Source: Siderastrea siderea
Lineage: Eukaryota; Cnidaria; Anthozoa; Scleractinia; Rhizangiidae
Reading direction: 5' to 3'
DNA: 64,000 nucleotides
Assembly (NCBI GenBank): GCA_964030785.1
Contig: OZ034968.1
Span: forward strand, 41,331,686 to 41,395,685
Both the position numbers and the translations under genes were made by a program. Positions within the stretch are counted from its first letter, which is position 1; the number at the start of each line of letters is the position of its first letter. Below the pieces are notes generated by a model. The model was not told where the DNA came from, ran no database searches, and saw only the letters and a list, made by a program, of their open reading frames with translations. Shown here piece after piece: positions 1 to 12,775 of this stretch.

Positions 1-254
1 TTGATGATTTTACTTTTACTTTGGCAAATATTAGCGTGTTTTTGTGTTTATTTGCACACTAAGTGCGACCGATAGCACACCTAGCATGACATCAAACACG
101 CTAAAAGAAACAAAAGAAGTAGTGTGCTAAACTTTTTCAAAACAAAACAAGTGTGTTCTTTTTGTTTTTCCAATTAATTTATGCGCATATCTGTGTTTTA
201 AAACACACTAAGCGTGTATGCAAGCGTATTGTGAGCGTGCTATCACCTTTAGCA

Positions 255-486
255 TCAAATCCTATGGAGGGTCACAGTTACTGGGATCAGATGTGAAAAT
301 ATTGAGGTTAAAATCTTGTAATTTATCTTGATATTAGAGCGTGATGGAATGGCACTTTTAAAAGGCTTTGTTGTAAGAGGTGTGTAGGTTATCACTTTCA
401 GCCTCTGGTCTTCTGGCAGAAAGGCAAATTTTCTCTCTTTCGGTGGAACAAGTACACCATCTCCTGTGATTTGAACCAAACTAAGT
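255..486 (-). other. Possible exon of the unidentified minus-strand gene
   Basis: An open frame of about 74 codons contains a well-mixed, protein-like stretch (VPPKERKFAFLPEDQRLK). A TTAG acceptor-like site lies just upstream on the minus strand. Its reading phase does not follow directly from the exon ending at 879, so an intermediate exon would be needed, or this is chance. No domain recognised. Confidence 0.22.
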
Positions 487-878
487 CAGATATAGACCTT
501 TTGAAATACTGGTATTTCTTCGCTTAAAAAATCTCTTTACTTTGAAAAAGAGTGGCAGTGAAGATTACATTTTATTCGAAAGTTTACTGAGAGAAATGTG
601 CTTGTGAATGTATTCAGGAACTATTGTAATGAACTCATAAATGTAAAAATTCACGTGCCTCAATGAGCTTTGACTGACCTTTGCTTTTCTGCAAGGTGGC
701 AGTGAATACGGTGTAGGACGGACCATTAAAATTTAACTGCATCTTTATGTTCCGGCCCAACCCAACCCTACGGGTTTGACAAACAAACACTGCCATGTAC
801 TATAATTGCTGATATGTAAGGATCACGGGTACTCTTCTGGTTTAGTATATGTAGTATTGCGCATTACATCCTAGTTAC

Positions 879-1526
879 CTTGCCATTCAGCCTGCCTGGG
901 TTGAATATTCCTGGCTTGTGGTAACTTTTCAAAATCTGCTCTTCTTCGTCAGAGATCAGATGATGAATTGTTTTGAAATCTGCAACACTGATCTTTATAC
1001 TATCGACCTCAAAATGAGCTCATCCAGATGAATGTGTCTACTGAGGTCCCACTGTCAGTCTACCTGACAAGATCACCATGTTGGCCTTAATAGCCTGAAT
1101 GTATTTCACATCTATGCGATTGATGTTGTAATGATTTATTCTCACTTATTGAGAATAAGGCTACAAGCATAACCCACCTTTTCTGTACGAAGGTACTTAT
1201 TCTTTTCCTCCTTTGTATGACTTCCAGGTCTTCAATTACAAGCAACTCTTTTCCCTGCAATGCTCGTTTTGCATCCTGGTAGAAATTCCATTTTCTTTCC
1301 ACGATTTTACTTCCACTACAGTACTTAAATGTTTGAATGGAGCGCTGTTCTAGGAACTTGATGTCCACCAATTTACCAGCTGGTTCAATGTCCACGATTC
1401 CGATTTTAAGCGAATTTATTGCATCGATTAGCCATGTACACTTTGACATTTCTTCTCCTTTAATCTTTAATTCCTGCAGAATGAAGGCAGAACTCCAAAT
1501 GAAGAGGCGGTGGTCACTTGGTTGTC
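879..1526 (-). CDS. Two linked exons of an unidentified host gene
   Basis: Exon 1178-1526 starts after a TATATAG acceptor and ends at a GTGGGT donor. Exon 879-987 starts after a GATCAG acceptor and ends at a GTAACT donor. The first exon leaves two bases of a codon and the second supplies one, so the frame runs on without a stop. The encoded segment (about 150 residues) is charged and globular-looking, with stretches such as LLVIEDLEVIQRRKRI and HHLISDEEEQILKSYHK. I recognise no domain. It probably belongs to the same transcript as the exons at 4.0-9.6 kb because strand and style agree, but the exons that would join them were not found. Confidence 0.5.
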
Positions 1527-4037
1527 CTATATACATCAACAGTCCAGTGGTTTGAAAAAAAAAAAACAATGAATAATGGGTAGGTACAAGAAAACTGTTG
1601 TTGGCCACCTTAAGAACTGCATAACTTTGGTCAGCAGCCTTACACTATTATATATTTTCAGCATCTATCTTTCAAGGAAAAGATACACATGGCTGCAATC
1701 CTTCGGATACTGGTTGTTGGAGACAAGATAGAACAATAACACGATGAGAGGACTTGTTTGTCCCCTTTTAACCTTAGTAAGAGTTCTTGCTCTCCACTGA
1801 TAAAGATGTCGTCTGTGGTTTGCACTTTGCCTTAGAAGACAATAAAAGGAGGCATTCCTTCCCTTGTTCTTTTTGCCACTTTCTTTGTATCACTGCCCTC
1901 CTAGAGAAAAACTCACCTTTGGCAAGTAAACTGGTTGTTTTGACTGGAACGGTGATTTACAATTTGAGCATGATGAATTTACTAGTCAGTGAAAATTAAT
2001 TTCTCAAGGAATATGTTATGGTTTTAGCTCCAAAGACGCTGAATTGAAGATAAAAAATTGCTCTACCAAAATGTCCAGTTTGATTTGGTGTAATTAAACA
2101 TTTTACAATGCAGGGTCCACCGTAAACAAATGTTCACTCGCTCATAGGCTAATTACACTCGTCCGCCGAAAGCTATCAATTAATGCTGTGCCATGAAAAT
2201 TAATATCCCAGCGAATATGTACTCTATCGATCTGAATGAAACGGAAAATTCAAATTAAAGAACTGCTCTATACGACTATTGAATTTATTTCTGAAGCCAG
2301 CATTGTAAGAAAATTTTTTTCTAGTGAATAAACTTAGTGCTTTGTTAGGTGCGCAGGAAATAATTCACAAGGGAATGCAGACATGGCTTTTCAGTGTACT
2401 GCAGACGAGAGAAAAAAGAACAATCATTTTACCAACATTATTTAGGCAATTAATAAAGACAAAGCCACATGACAAGAAGAAACAACAGCGCAAAGGGCAT
2501 GAAGAAAGTTTTAACTTACATATGTATGATGAATCTAAACATAAACGAATGAAGAACGCACTAAGCAAACGAAAGTTAGATAAAAAAGTATTTCACAACT
2601 TCAAATGCATTACCAAGAAGTGACTCACGAAAACTGGAAACTAGAACAGTTCTTCCTTTCTCTCACCTAAAATATTTTGGAACGGGGAGGGATAGAGAGA
2701 ACAGGGACTCAGTTATTAAGAGAGGTTCATATTACATGCTAAGCCATAGCAACCGATATATTTCGAGAGTTGTTTCATTTATTTTAGACCTTTTTCGTTG
2801 CATAAATTCGTAAAGATGGCGTGCCATACAAGTTTACTTCAAATGAACGAGACGAGTTAGCTAAAATAGCCTCACAAACTTAAGCTGATATATATACCAA
2901 ATGACGTAAGCACCGCACTGTACATGGTCACATGCAAGTTCACCACACTTCCCCATTTGCTGGAATCCAGTCATACAGTCATCCCCTTTAGCTCCTTTAC
3001 AGAAAAAGGCAACACACTATAGTCTTAGTTTCCATTTTTCATTTATTCAGTCCATGATCCTCTATCGTCTCCCCAGCACATTCCATAGTAAAGAAATAAC
3101 TCTTCTCAACGTGGTATGATTTTCTGGAAACCACTGGCACAAAGTTTTGTGACGTCATTTCCCTCATGCTGTCCACAAAACATTGGTTAAGCCATCAGGG
3201 CAGGGGCCCATCACCCTAATGGGCTAATGATCAGGGTCAATAAGTCACGAGGGGATTTAAGCTGATGATTTAAGCTCATTGATCAAATAAAGGTGATGGT
3301 CATTATTATTATTATTATTGTCATTTTAGGCTGAAACTGAAACTGAAACAAAAAATTAGTCGACAAAACACCAAAAACCGACCAAGGCCGACCAAAAATG
3401 AATGATCCAATCCACAATCCAAACGTCTGGACATAGTCCAGAATCTGGGCCAAAATTTTCATCCAAATTTGCTCCAGAAACAGCAACTGTTGGATCATTG
3501 CCATCACCTAAAGAACGAGATTATTTTACTACTGATTTATGTTATATTGGCCAAGCACTAACACATGGCTGATGTAAAAACATGCTGTTAATAAGATAAT
3601 CATGAACAAACTAAGCTACACAAAGAAAATCTCCGAAACACCTAATTTGACACAAGCTTCACCCAAGGGGCCCTTTGATGGTACTCCCTGAAACTTTAAT
3701 AATTATAGGAGACACATATGCACAATTTAGTACTCTTTTCCTTTTTTGTTTATCTTCGTTTCCCCAAGTTATGGTTGTTTTATTAAGCCTTGTTTGTAAT
3801 AAGGCGCCAGATGTATGCATCAGCATCAGAAGGGCAAAGGGAAGAGTGAGTAAAATCAAATTTTAAAACTCGGCAAAATATCGTCTGACTCACCATCTTT
3901 AGGTCTTTTTACATCGTTGGTCTAACACTACTTTCAAAGCATTTTAAATATTTCGTTTTTTTTGTGAAAAAGTAAACTAGTATGTAAGATGTTCTTCTTT
4001 GTGCAGTAAATCTCGATAGTTTTTTTTGGTAGGTTAC
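1527..4037. other. Intron-like sequence, no gene supported
   Basis: This stretch lies between the two exon groups of the minus-strand gene. Short open frames exist (for example minus 3381-3509 after a TTTAG acceptor, and 3659-3859) but they are too short to be significant and their phases do not connect to neighbouring exons. A short ATT microsatellite sits near 3302-3319, followed by a GAAACT hexamer run. Confidence 0.4.
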
Positions 4038-7000
4038 TTTTGGAAATTTGAAGGCAAGATTCCACGATCCAGAAGCACAACATAAAGTTTTAATAAATTC
4101 TCCTTTGAAAATTGCTCTGGGGGATAATCTATTTTGTGGAATCCCATCTCCAAAATGGTCTTTGCCCACTTGGTGTCCTTATTGGTGTTTATCGGTAACT
4201 TGAGGAGGCCTGTGGTATCATGCTGATGTGACAGCTTTCCATGCTCCCACGATGGCTTTCCTCATTCTGATTGGATAATATTGGAAATTTTTGGGGTGCT
4301 TTACTTCCAGTGCGCTGAAATGCAGCCAGGATATTTAGCAGTTCAGAAACACGCCACATAGAGACTTCTGGTTACATGGTCTTCAGAAAGGTATTATTTG
4401 TAATACGTGAAATATAGCACATCAAAAGTATGACTTCAAAATGTCCTTTAAGAACACCCGGAATTCTGATGGGTCAAAGTGACACATCAGAACCCCAGAC
4501 TGAAAAGAACTGTTTAGCCCCTCCAAAAACTTAGTGACACCTCCATTTATCACTTTGCTTGACCAGAAGAAGCACTTTCTGTAAAATATAAATTATTAAC
4601 TATTACTTTTTACTTTTATGTAGTTTTTGTTTGTTTTGATGTTTTCTTTATTTTTACCTTTATTCTGAAAAGCCCTTGAAGAACGAATAAAGTATGTTGG
4701 TAGATAGGAAGGTAGGTAGGTATGATACCTGTCTTTGCCAGTAATGGAGCACTTAACAAGACAGAGGAAGCCGCTGCGTTGTCGCCCAGCATTACGTGTT
4801 TCAGCGGAGTAAGCGAGAAACTTGCTTTCCCAAAGTACTTTCGATTTCTCTTGGCATCTTTCCCCATTACACCCATGGTTCTCTCGTTAATCACAAATTC
4901 TGGCTGGCTCATCTAAATGGAAAAAAACGTAGATTGCTCACGAATTATAATAACAATAATAATTACCTAACTTTATTTAATGAGCATTATGTGTAGTACA
5001 TTTTCCTGATCTGGGCTTTCAATATCTTCATTAGTCAAAAAGTTATGAGGTTAGACATTACCCTCCCTACTACCTTAAATACTTCTTATTTCTTTGGAGA
5101 GTGAATAACCCATACTGAAGTAGGCAATCCTTTTGCGATATGTGACTGTATTTCCATCGACTCATATCCACATGAAACATGTTGAGAAGGCTATGATTTT
5201 TATGATTGATATTTTTTATTCATATTTTGAAAAAACTTGCATTTTTGAAGGTGGGTACCTCAAAATTATTCACACATAAAATTAGTAGAACTACATGGCT
5301 GTGTGCAGCATTGGTTTATTTACAACTTAAAGATGTCAGGATTCGTAACTCGATTGATTCTTTTCAGTAATTCTTCTAACGGCAATTTGAGTTTTCTCGG
5401 AAACTTGGTAACCTAAATTACCGAGTCCAGTGACATAAATCACACATTGTTTTTCTATTCACAAGGATAGGACAAAATGGCTCAAAGTGGTACATTTTGC
5501 ATTACGCTGTTAATTCTATGTCGACTCCTTGTCTGGGTGGAAAAAAATCAATAATGATGCTCAAATTTGTCTTACTTTCCCTTGTTACGTGAAACAGTAA
5601 CACAAATGACAATTCCATATCATGTCTCCAACTCAATCTCAAGCGGGTCGTTCAAACAAAGTACTAAAACCAGCTTTCCTCTTTAGCTTTCAACTTTATT
5701 TTCTTTGTGGATAGCTGAAAGGTCTTGCTGGATTGGACTGGGGACTCGATCACACAAAGTATGTTTTTTTCTCGAACCACAGGAATTCTTATCCCTCTGG
5801 TCAAATAAAGCTTGCATTGGCCGTCTTTCTATTCCTTTGATGGTCGTAAATTTAACTCAAGCTTCCATTATCTTTTTCAATATTTCTTGTATCTTCACAG
5901 CGAACCACTTGCTATCTTATCTCATGGTAATCTTCCCCCAGAATGTATTCAGCCCTGACTTGGTAACGTTTTCTGGTGATACAATCTACCAACAACCCAT
6001 TTATTTTAATTTGGGTTTGGAAAAATAGCTACGTTCAAATAGAGAAATAGACAAAGTACGGTCGCCTTGCTCGAACTGAGGTCTGAATACGAAATAATCA
6101 GTTTTGGTATTTTTTATGGCCAATTTAGTGGCATTATGAAATGCGTCATTTACGTTACTGTTTAAGCCACCTGCCCATGGGAAGGTTCACCTCCCGGTTT
6201 CGATTCATAATACTTTCAGAGGTAAGTGTATCTTGTATTTGATATATTAAGCCCAATTGCCTATAAAGCCATCCTAATTGAAGAAGAAAGCACAAGTGCC
6301 TTACAACAGAACCTCTTTGAGTTCGACTTTGTCACGGTCAGTCCAAAGAGAAGGGATTCCCATTTAAACTTCGCTTTGTCTTACCACCTGATCAGACATT
6401 TGATACCATGTATAAAATTTGATATTTGCCGCCGGACATGTTCGATATTGAAACAATATTGAGGTAAAAAAATAACAAAGGTAATTAACGTTACTGTAAT
6501 GTTAATGATACTGACAAAACCTTGATTCTTTTCTCAGAAACTATTAACAAATGCAAAGTGAATTTTTGTAATCAAGGATCATGCCAATAATAAATTCAGC
6601 CAAACAATACGTTCCACTAATGGCATTTTTAACCTTTCATGGTAATTCTATGACATGGAAGCTTATAAAGATTTCATATAAAATCAAATTTCTTGGAAAT
6701 TGGCAATAAGATCTATTTTTTCCCACATGCAACAGCATTTGCACCTGTTTACTTGGAATAGCTGTTATGTGTGTTACACTTTTAGGGTGATAACAGCTAA
6801 CTTCAAAAAGATTCGGGGGGGGGGAGAGCCGAGTTATCTAAAGGACCACAGTTCCATGAAATATGATATTTAGAAATGGGCATGTGGTATGACGGTGAAA
6901 AACAAAACAAATTTGTAGCTGGCAATTTAGTCATTTTTGTCTTTGGTTTCATCCTGCATCTAACTTATCTCAACACAATAATTATTTTAAAAATGATAGA

Positions 7001-9628
7001 AGACTTCCAGGCAAAACATCCTACGTTTTGGTAATTTTTGCTAAAACCCTTGCGGGCATTCCTTTTTTTATGGAGGAGGGGATTGGATAGTGATGGAAAT
7101 TTTGGTAATTCAAGTGTAACATGATCCAGTCAAGCGTTCAACCAGAAGGTGTTCTCTCTGACCCAAACACAAGATTATAGTGAATTCTTTTTCAAAGATT
7201 GATGTAGGATATTATTTCCCAGAGCCCTTCAGTTGGGTTCAGTTTTTACTGCAAGTCTTTTTTTTTCCTCTGATCCCCTCTCAGTGTCTTCCTCGATTGA
7301 CAGAAGATATGCGATGTCCTCCTCCCCAAATTTTTGGGTAGAATTTGGTGCCATATCTGGGTTGAAGTTAGAGGCAGCCAAATATCTGAGGTACAGGGTT
7401 GCTTTTGAGGAAGGATCAGTACACTCCTTTAGCTCTTCCCTCGAGTACTTGAGTTCTCTGTTGCTTTCAAAGGGATTTGGTGAAAGTGGCCGGCATATGA
7501 CAGAAAGGAATGGATTTGACTGTTCTGGTGTCTAGTGATGGAACATTTAGATGGTGAATTATAAGCTCAAACATGTTGTGCACAAATATTGTGTAACTTG
7601 CTTTATCATATGACTGAGCAAATTGCTCCATTTTAATTGGCTGAGGGGAAGCAATTGAATAATTAATTATCGTTTGATGTCCCAAAGATCTTTGAAGGTC
7701 TCTGCAGATCTCCTGAAGACTCCTGAATATCAATAAGGCAATTCCGAAGAAATCTCACCGTAATGAGAAAGCTACACAGTATTTGCAGAAATTTCCAAAG
7801 ATTATAGGGAAATTTTTAAGGCACGAATACCATTCTGTTTTGGACATGTGAGAAATTTATAATAACACGATGCTTGGATAATTAATGATTACAAATACCA
7901 ACATCTGTGCCTACTTGAGTAAATTTTACTATTACTTCCCACAGTACTCGTGGTTTCCTTAGAAACACGTCTCTTTGTTTTATTCACGTTCCTGGCTGGT
8001 GATGGGTTGTCGATTTCTGCAAACAAAGCAATTTTATAGGAAGCACCAAAGATTACTTCCATTCTAGAGTATTCAAATTTGATGTTAATTCGATGTTAGT
8101 GTTTTGTAAACTCACACATCTGTTTGCACAGTATCCTGTAATAAAGACAGTCATTGATTGACTGACTGATTGATTGGTTGATCGATTGATCGATTGATTG
8201 ATAGCGTTGTGTCCCCTTGCAAATGAAGCTAGGAATTCCTAGAAATTCTAGCTTGGAAAAAATTCCTAGGAATTCCTAGGAATCTGAGAGAATTTAATAA
8301 AATCTGAGAAAAAAAATCGAGTTCCTAGGAATTTCTGGGAATTGCTGAGAATAGTTAATATTAGGATCTAATGCACATCAAATAACAAACAAACTTAAAG
8401 TTGATTGAGTATTAATTCCAAAATTTGTAAGGATTCTTCACAATCTTGTCATCCAGGCCACAAAATTCATGGTTTTGATTTAATGAAAGTTTTAAACGTA
8501 ATGTCTTTACTGTGAAACCTTAAAACCTTTTCTTGTGAATATATTTAGAGCATCTATTCACCACAGTTTCAGCACCCTGGAAACTAGCCTGGAGACTACA
8601 TCTTGTACTGACGCAGTGCAGCTGCGATTAAAATGACATCTCCACAAAGTTTGCAAGAGTCTTTTTACAACATATTGAATACTATGTTTTTTGGACGTAT
8701 GTACATGGCCTACGTGTATTTATTGTCCTCTGAAATTCACATCAGTGAATACATTTTCAAGAGTTGTCAACACAGTCAGTAACTGGAAGAAAATGTAATT
8801 ATTTTATTCTGAATTGCTACACCTAGAACCTCTTTGAAATAAAGTTTCATCAGTATTCACTTTAGTGAATCAGATGACATTGTCTTGATTTTTCTTTTTT
8901 CTCAGAGACAACTTACAATACATCTACAATTGCATTGTGTCTTGGTAGTTTTAGTAGTTATTAAAAGAGACTTAGCTTTAATACTCAGAGCAGGCTACTC
9001 TTGACTTGACACTGCAGTGCTCTGGCCATGAGTGTCACAGCTGATCATGAATTGAAAATATACCTAGTAGAGCAAAACAGAACATTGTGTGATTAAAATT
9101 CTGTTCTGTTCTTTCAATTCTCTAGAAAATGATCTCTATTATTGCTTTCAAATCAACGTTGTAAACTTAAGACATCAGTTGTCTTGTGTCCTTTTACAAG
9201 CTGCAGCTATGGAAACACTCTGAAGTGGAAAGGCACTGGAGAACATTTTATTTCATGTTTCATTTTAACTTTTCTATAAACTGCACAATTATGCCATAAC
9301 TGCTTCTTTAGTTAAATGAAGTCGCAAATTCAGCCTGCCTCAAGTGTTACTTAAGTTACATGTAAATATAGCTTCGAATTCAAGAAGACAGGAAAGAACA
9401 TGATCTTCTTACAATCGTTAATTTTGAAGCCAATCTTTCATTACAAATCATTTTCTTTTAAATTTACCTCCTTGAGGGTAGATATCCAAATTTTGTTGCC
9501 TTGAGGCATCCTTTAAGCTTGAAAGAATAGAAATCCAAGGAAACATGCGTTGAACATTTGTAACAGACTTGACATTTATGGTGCCGAAAAATTCAACCGT
9601 TTTCTCTGAGCCCGCAATGATAAGGCTG
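4038..9628 (-). CDS. Five phase-matched exons of an unidentified host gene
   Basis: Exons, in transcription order, are about 9468-9628, 7943-8016, 7250-7531, 4729-4912 and 4038-4209. Each junction has GT and AG dinucleotides and a compatible phase: 9468 leaves one base, 8016 supplies two; 7943 and 7531 meet on a codon boundary; 7250 and 4912 meet on a codon boundary; 4729 leaves one base, 4209 supplies two. The joined frame has no stop. The short second exon encodes a basic patch (NKTKRRVSK) that could be a nuclear localisation signal. The third is rich in acidic and polar residues (SIEEDTERGSEEKKR). The fifth contains AKTILEMGFHKIDYPPEQF. No catalytic motif or named domain is recognised, and the true 5' end is not visible because the first exon has no in-frame ATG. 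Introns are 1.4 to 2.3 kb in places, typical of an animal gene. Confidence 0.55.
4913..7249. other. Large intron-like stretch, nothing recognised
   Basis: It falls between two phase-compatible exons and is AT-rich with homopolymer tracts. The longest open frame (plus 5705-6028) has no splice context or protein-like composition that I can defend. A short G-run lies near 6816-6825. Confidence 0.4.
8152..8203. repeat. TGAT/CGAT tetranucleotide microsatellite
   Basis: Degenerate tandem GATT, GACT and GATC tetranucleotides, inside an intron of the minus-strand gene. Confidence 0.8.
8221..8345. repeat. Palindromic GGAATTCCTAGG minisatellite
   Basis: Repeated overlapping GGAATTCC and CCTAGG palindromes. 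The same motif recurs at 10975-11000 and more fully at 58380-58600, where it is attached to a dispersed repeat family, so this is probably a decayed member or fragment of that family. Confidence 0.7.
8346..9467. other. Intron-like sequence, nothing recognised
   Basis: AT-rich sequence between the first two exons of the minus-strand gene. No repeat, RNA gene or coding signal was recognised. Confidence 0.35.
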
Positions 9629-9684
9629 CTGACCAAAGCGGCTCATTCATTACCAGTCTCTCCCAACACATTCATGAATCCAAA

Positions 9685-9819
9685 ATGGCGGCTAGTCTGG
9701 ACTTGACTTTGTTCGCAGGGAAATCTGAGGATTTTGTTTCTGTACTTTTCTTTGAAATCAAACTAGAGAAATATTACAATAATATAACAGTAATTACTAT
9801 AAAGGTCTGTCTGACGTGA
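9685..9819 (+). other. Possible short ORF with an ATGGCGGC start
   Basis: A 44-codon frame starts at an AAAATGGCGGC context of the kind common at animal start codons. It points away from the minus-strand exon ending near 9628, so the spacer could hold a divergent promoter. There is no TATA box or splice evidence. It could equally be the first exon of a longer gene or chance. Confidence 0.18.
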
Positions 9820-10571
9820 TTGCTCCTAATTGAAGTTATATTTACAATTCTGTAATCCTTTCCCTGTTCATGAACTTTGTTTTGGTCTCAACTTGGGTTT
9901 ACAATTTCTGCTTATAAGCGTCTTTTTTCCATCTGCGAAACCTCGTGGGTTTTTTTCCTTTTAAACGGTTTTTTTGTCTCTAGGGACTAATTAGGTCCCA
10001 TTTTGGCATAAGGTGCAAAACAGCGGCTCCTCCCGGCTTCATTTTTCTTACTCACTTTAAGGATTGCATTCTGCCAAGGAGTCACTACTGAATCGTTTTT
10101 GGGACCTATGGAGCCTTAGAACAAATTTACCCCTGCAAAGGTTTGAAAACTAGGGATTTTAATTGTTAAATTGCTGAGTGACTGCATGATTATTTAATGT
10201 TAAGACAAATATGCAAGCAGTGCTGAACAGATATGATCATGTAAGATTAACAAGGTAAAGTAAAACTGACCATTCTTCGACAAATGATTTTTCCTGTTTT
10301 ATGGTTTATTCTTGCACAGACTAAGCATAACATTCCAAGAAGAAATTGAATCTGTATGCTTCTCTGAAAGTTTGAATATTTTGACAGATACATGTACTTT
10401 GTAGTAATAGCCATTTTCTGTTTCGATGGCTGTTTTGTTTTTCTCCAAACGACGAGATACTCGGTTTGAGAAAACTCCAAAGCAGTTAAGTGATCAGCAA
10501 ACTGTAGCTCTTGAAAGTTTCTACACTACAGCGACCACTCTTAACAACATTGTGCCCAAACCTTAAACACT
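9820..10571. other. Intergenic sequence, nothing recognised
   Basis: No coding frame, repeat or RNA gene was supported here. The minus ORF at 10247-10480 has no recognisable features. Confidence 0.35.
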
Positions 10572-10985
10572 TTAAGCTTTCGACATATCTTGTTTGTGAG
10601 TTATTCTCATTGTTTCACATTTAGCGGCGTTAAACTTCAACTGCCAGGTTTGGCACCATTCTCTAAGACGAAACAAGTCAAACTGTAGCACACCAGTATC
10701 ATCAGGAATGCTCTCTATCTCTCTATAGAGTTTAATGTCGTCTGCATACAATTTCACAATGGAGGAAACTCCACATTGTGAACAAGATACGACAAGATAC
10801 GTCAAGGTACATTGTGAAAAAGATGGGCCCTAAAATGGTTCCCTGAGGTACGCCTGATTTTACCTGAGTCCATGACGAATAACTACCGTGCAAAACAACT
10901 CGTTGCGGCCGACCAATTAAAAAGCTCTCAAACTATTTAAGAAGAGGGCCATCAATACCGTATCTTTCTAGGTCTTAGGAATTCC
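10572..10985 (-). pseudogene. LINE reverse transcriptase fragment
   Basis: The minus strand encodes the core of a non-LTR retrotransposon reverse transcriptase. The upstream part carries SGVPQGTILGPIFF (around 10825-10855) and the downstream part carries the catalytic LYADDIKLY (around 10735-10750), followed by LREWCQTWQLKFNAAKCE, the conserved segment after the YADD box in CR1/L2/Jockey-type elements. A stop lies near 10935 and the frame changes near 10800, where a short GATACG sequence is duplicated. Both the 5' part (endonuclease, RT start) and the 3' part are missing. It is a dead 5'- and 3'-truncated fragment with no promoter of its own. Confidence 0.88.
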
Positions 10986-11755
10986 TAGGAATTCCAAGCC
11001 TTATTAGATCTTATGAGCCAATGTCTGTAAAAATCGAGAATACAGTGTCAGTTGTGAAATTTTGAATTTATTCATATTTTGCCTAAATAACCCCTATAGG
11101 GAGTTATTTTCCAAAATACTATTCAAAGATCCTGAAGCGCTTGATTTTTTTGTAATCGGGGAAAGTTTAAAATACGCCATTTTAGCGTCCAGCTGCTGCC
11201 AAAAATAGAGTAAAATGACCCATTTTGTGATCGCTTGTGTAGATAAACCCGATAACATTTATCAATGCAGTTTGGGTATAGCTTGACACATCCCTTTCCC
11301 TTTCTGAAGCACCAAATTATTTAAGAAAAGCTGCTCATATTAAATGGGTTCTGGCCGTTACAAATACCCCATTTGTAGCACTTGAGAGCATGGGCGAATT
11401 TTAGCCAACTTTCACACGTAAAAAAGCCAACTGGTACATGCAATCTGAAGTCCAAACTAGAATAGACTTAAGTATATCCTTTCTATCATCTTGTGTTGAA
11501 ATGTCTGACACGGCCCGGTAAAATTGTCCCTTCAATAGCCAGAAAAGTGGAGTGCATTTTAGCATGGCGACCATTCGCGAAATAAACATGGTCCTTCCCC
11601 GCTTTGAACCAGACCTTCCTCAAGAACTAAAATCTGACGATAGAAACTGTTTTGGCAACACCCAACGCTTTGAAAATATTGTAGAAATTTTAAGTTCGCT
11701 TTTTATTTTGTCTGACAATGACAACTTTCAAGACAAGTTACAGACAAGGTCAAAG
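10975..11755 (+). repeat. Dispersed repeat family R1, copy 1
   Basis: About 780 bp that matches, in inverted orientation, the sequence at 57655-58410. Both copies keep the palindromic GGAATTCC segment at one end, a block containing TGCTGCCAAAAATAG-like sequence, and a segment that could be read as AAATAAACATGG followed by CCAGACCTTCCTCAAGAACT. No transposase is encoded. Probably a non-autonomous mobile element; the ends were not mapped to the base. Confidence 0.75.
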
Positions 11756-12775
11756 TAGGTGATGAAACATTGTTATGTAACTCGATGCTGCTAAGATCAG
11801 ATATAACAACCATTCCAAGTGACCTTATGTTCGAAAAAAACTGCTTCCTTCTTCCCACTTAAAGTTCTTTAGAGTTTCTAATATGTTGAAGTAACACTTG
11901 ACTTCCATCTTCGGGTGCAGAAACATTGCTGTGCTTCACTGCTGAACGCAACCCAGTTTAATGTTAATTGCATGACTTTGGCGAACGGTTTAACGAAAAC
12001 AACGCTGTTGAACAGCCGGTATTATTCAGGTTTGGAACAACGTCAAGATAGACCGCTTAAAGTGGAAAAAGAAATTAAATACATTTGCCTTATTTGTCAT
12101 GTTAACCATAGCCAGGCAGCGAGGTGAAAGAACGAGATTGTTGACAAACAATTGTACAATTCAACATCACTTTACATTTGACTTGACATGCCACCTGATG
12201 TTAATATTCAGGGAAACCGTGACAACATCTAAGGACGTACCTCTGTGATTTCAAACGGATTTGTCTCACTGTGATTCCAATGATCCTATTTTAAAGTGCA
12301 TTTGTTTCTGTTCCAACCAAACGATACTTAAAAGTACCTCTTTAGGAGACTGTGAAACTGACCCGTGTTGGACTGGTATTGATTGACGGTAGATCATTTC
12401 GTTCTCCCCAATTGTTGTTTTTTATTTTTATTTTGGGGGGGATGGGGTGGGGGTTGGACGAATGTCTTCGTTGATATAGGGCCGCCGTACGGAAAATGAA
12501 GGAAAGTTATGTACAATAAACTAAGGGGAAATGGGGTAAGCCTTCCTTTTAAAAAATATCACAGCTTAGAAGAATTGACCACCCATCCCCTCCCTTCTCA
12601 AAAATCACAGTCATCTCGTGAACTGTTCACTCCACTTTTATTTTCACTCGTACTAGATTCCAGATACTGAAATATATATTTGCCCGGATTTATCTTGCAT
12701 ATACAACCACGTCATTGTATGGTTCCGTTTACAAAAAAGATGACTAAGGGAACAAAAAGGTTATTTTGGGGCCTT
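11756..12775. other. Intergenic sequence, nothing recognised
   Basis: Only a short G-run near 12436-12460 stands out. The small frames at 11552-11758 (partly inside the repeat) and 11915-12127 show no protein features. Confidence 0.35.

Noticed and set aside
2324..2623. Plus-strand Lys-rich ORF of 99 codons
   Set aside because: Composition follows the local AT-richness; no domain, splice or start context.
3381..3509. Minus-strand frame after a TTTAG acceptor (GDGNDPTVAVSG...)
   Set aside because: No donor was found in frame and the phase is incompatible with the exon ending at 4038.
4422..4574. Minus-strand open frame of 51 codons with a TTACAG acceptor, looking like an extra exon
   Set aside because: Its frame does not match the phase of the exon ending at 4729, and that exon joins cleanly to the one at 4209. 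An open frame of this length is expected by chance.
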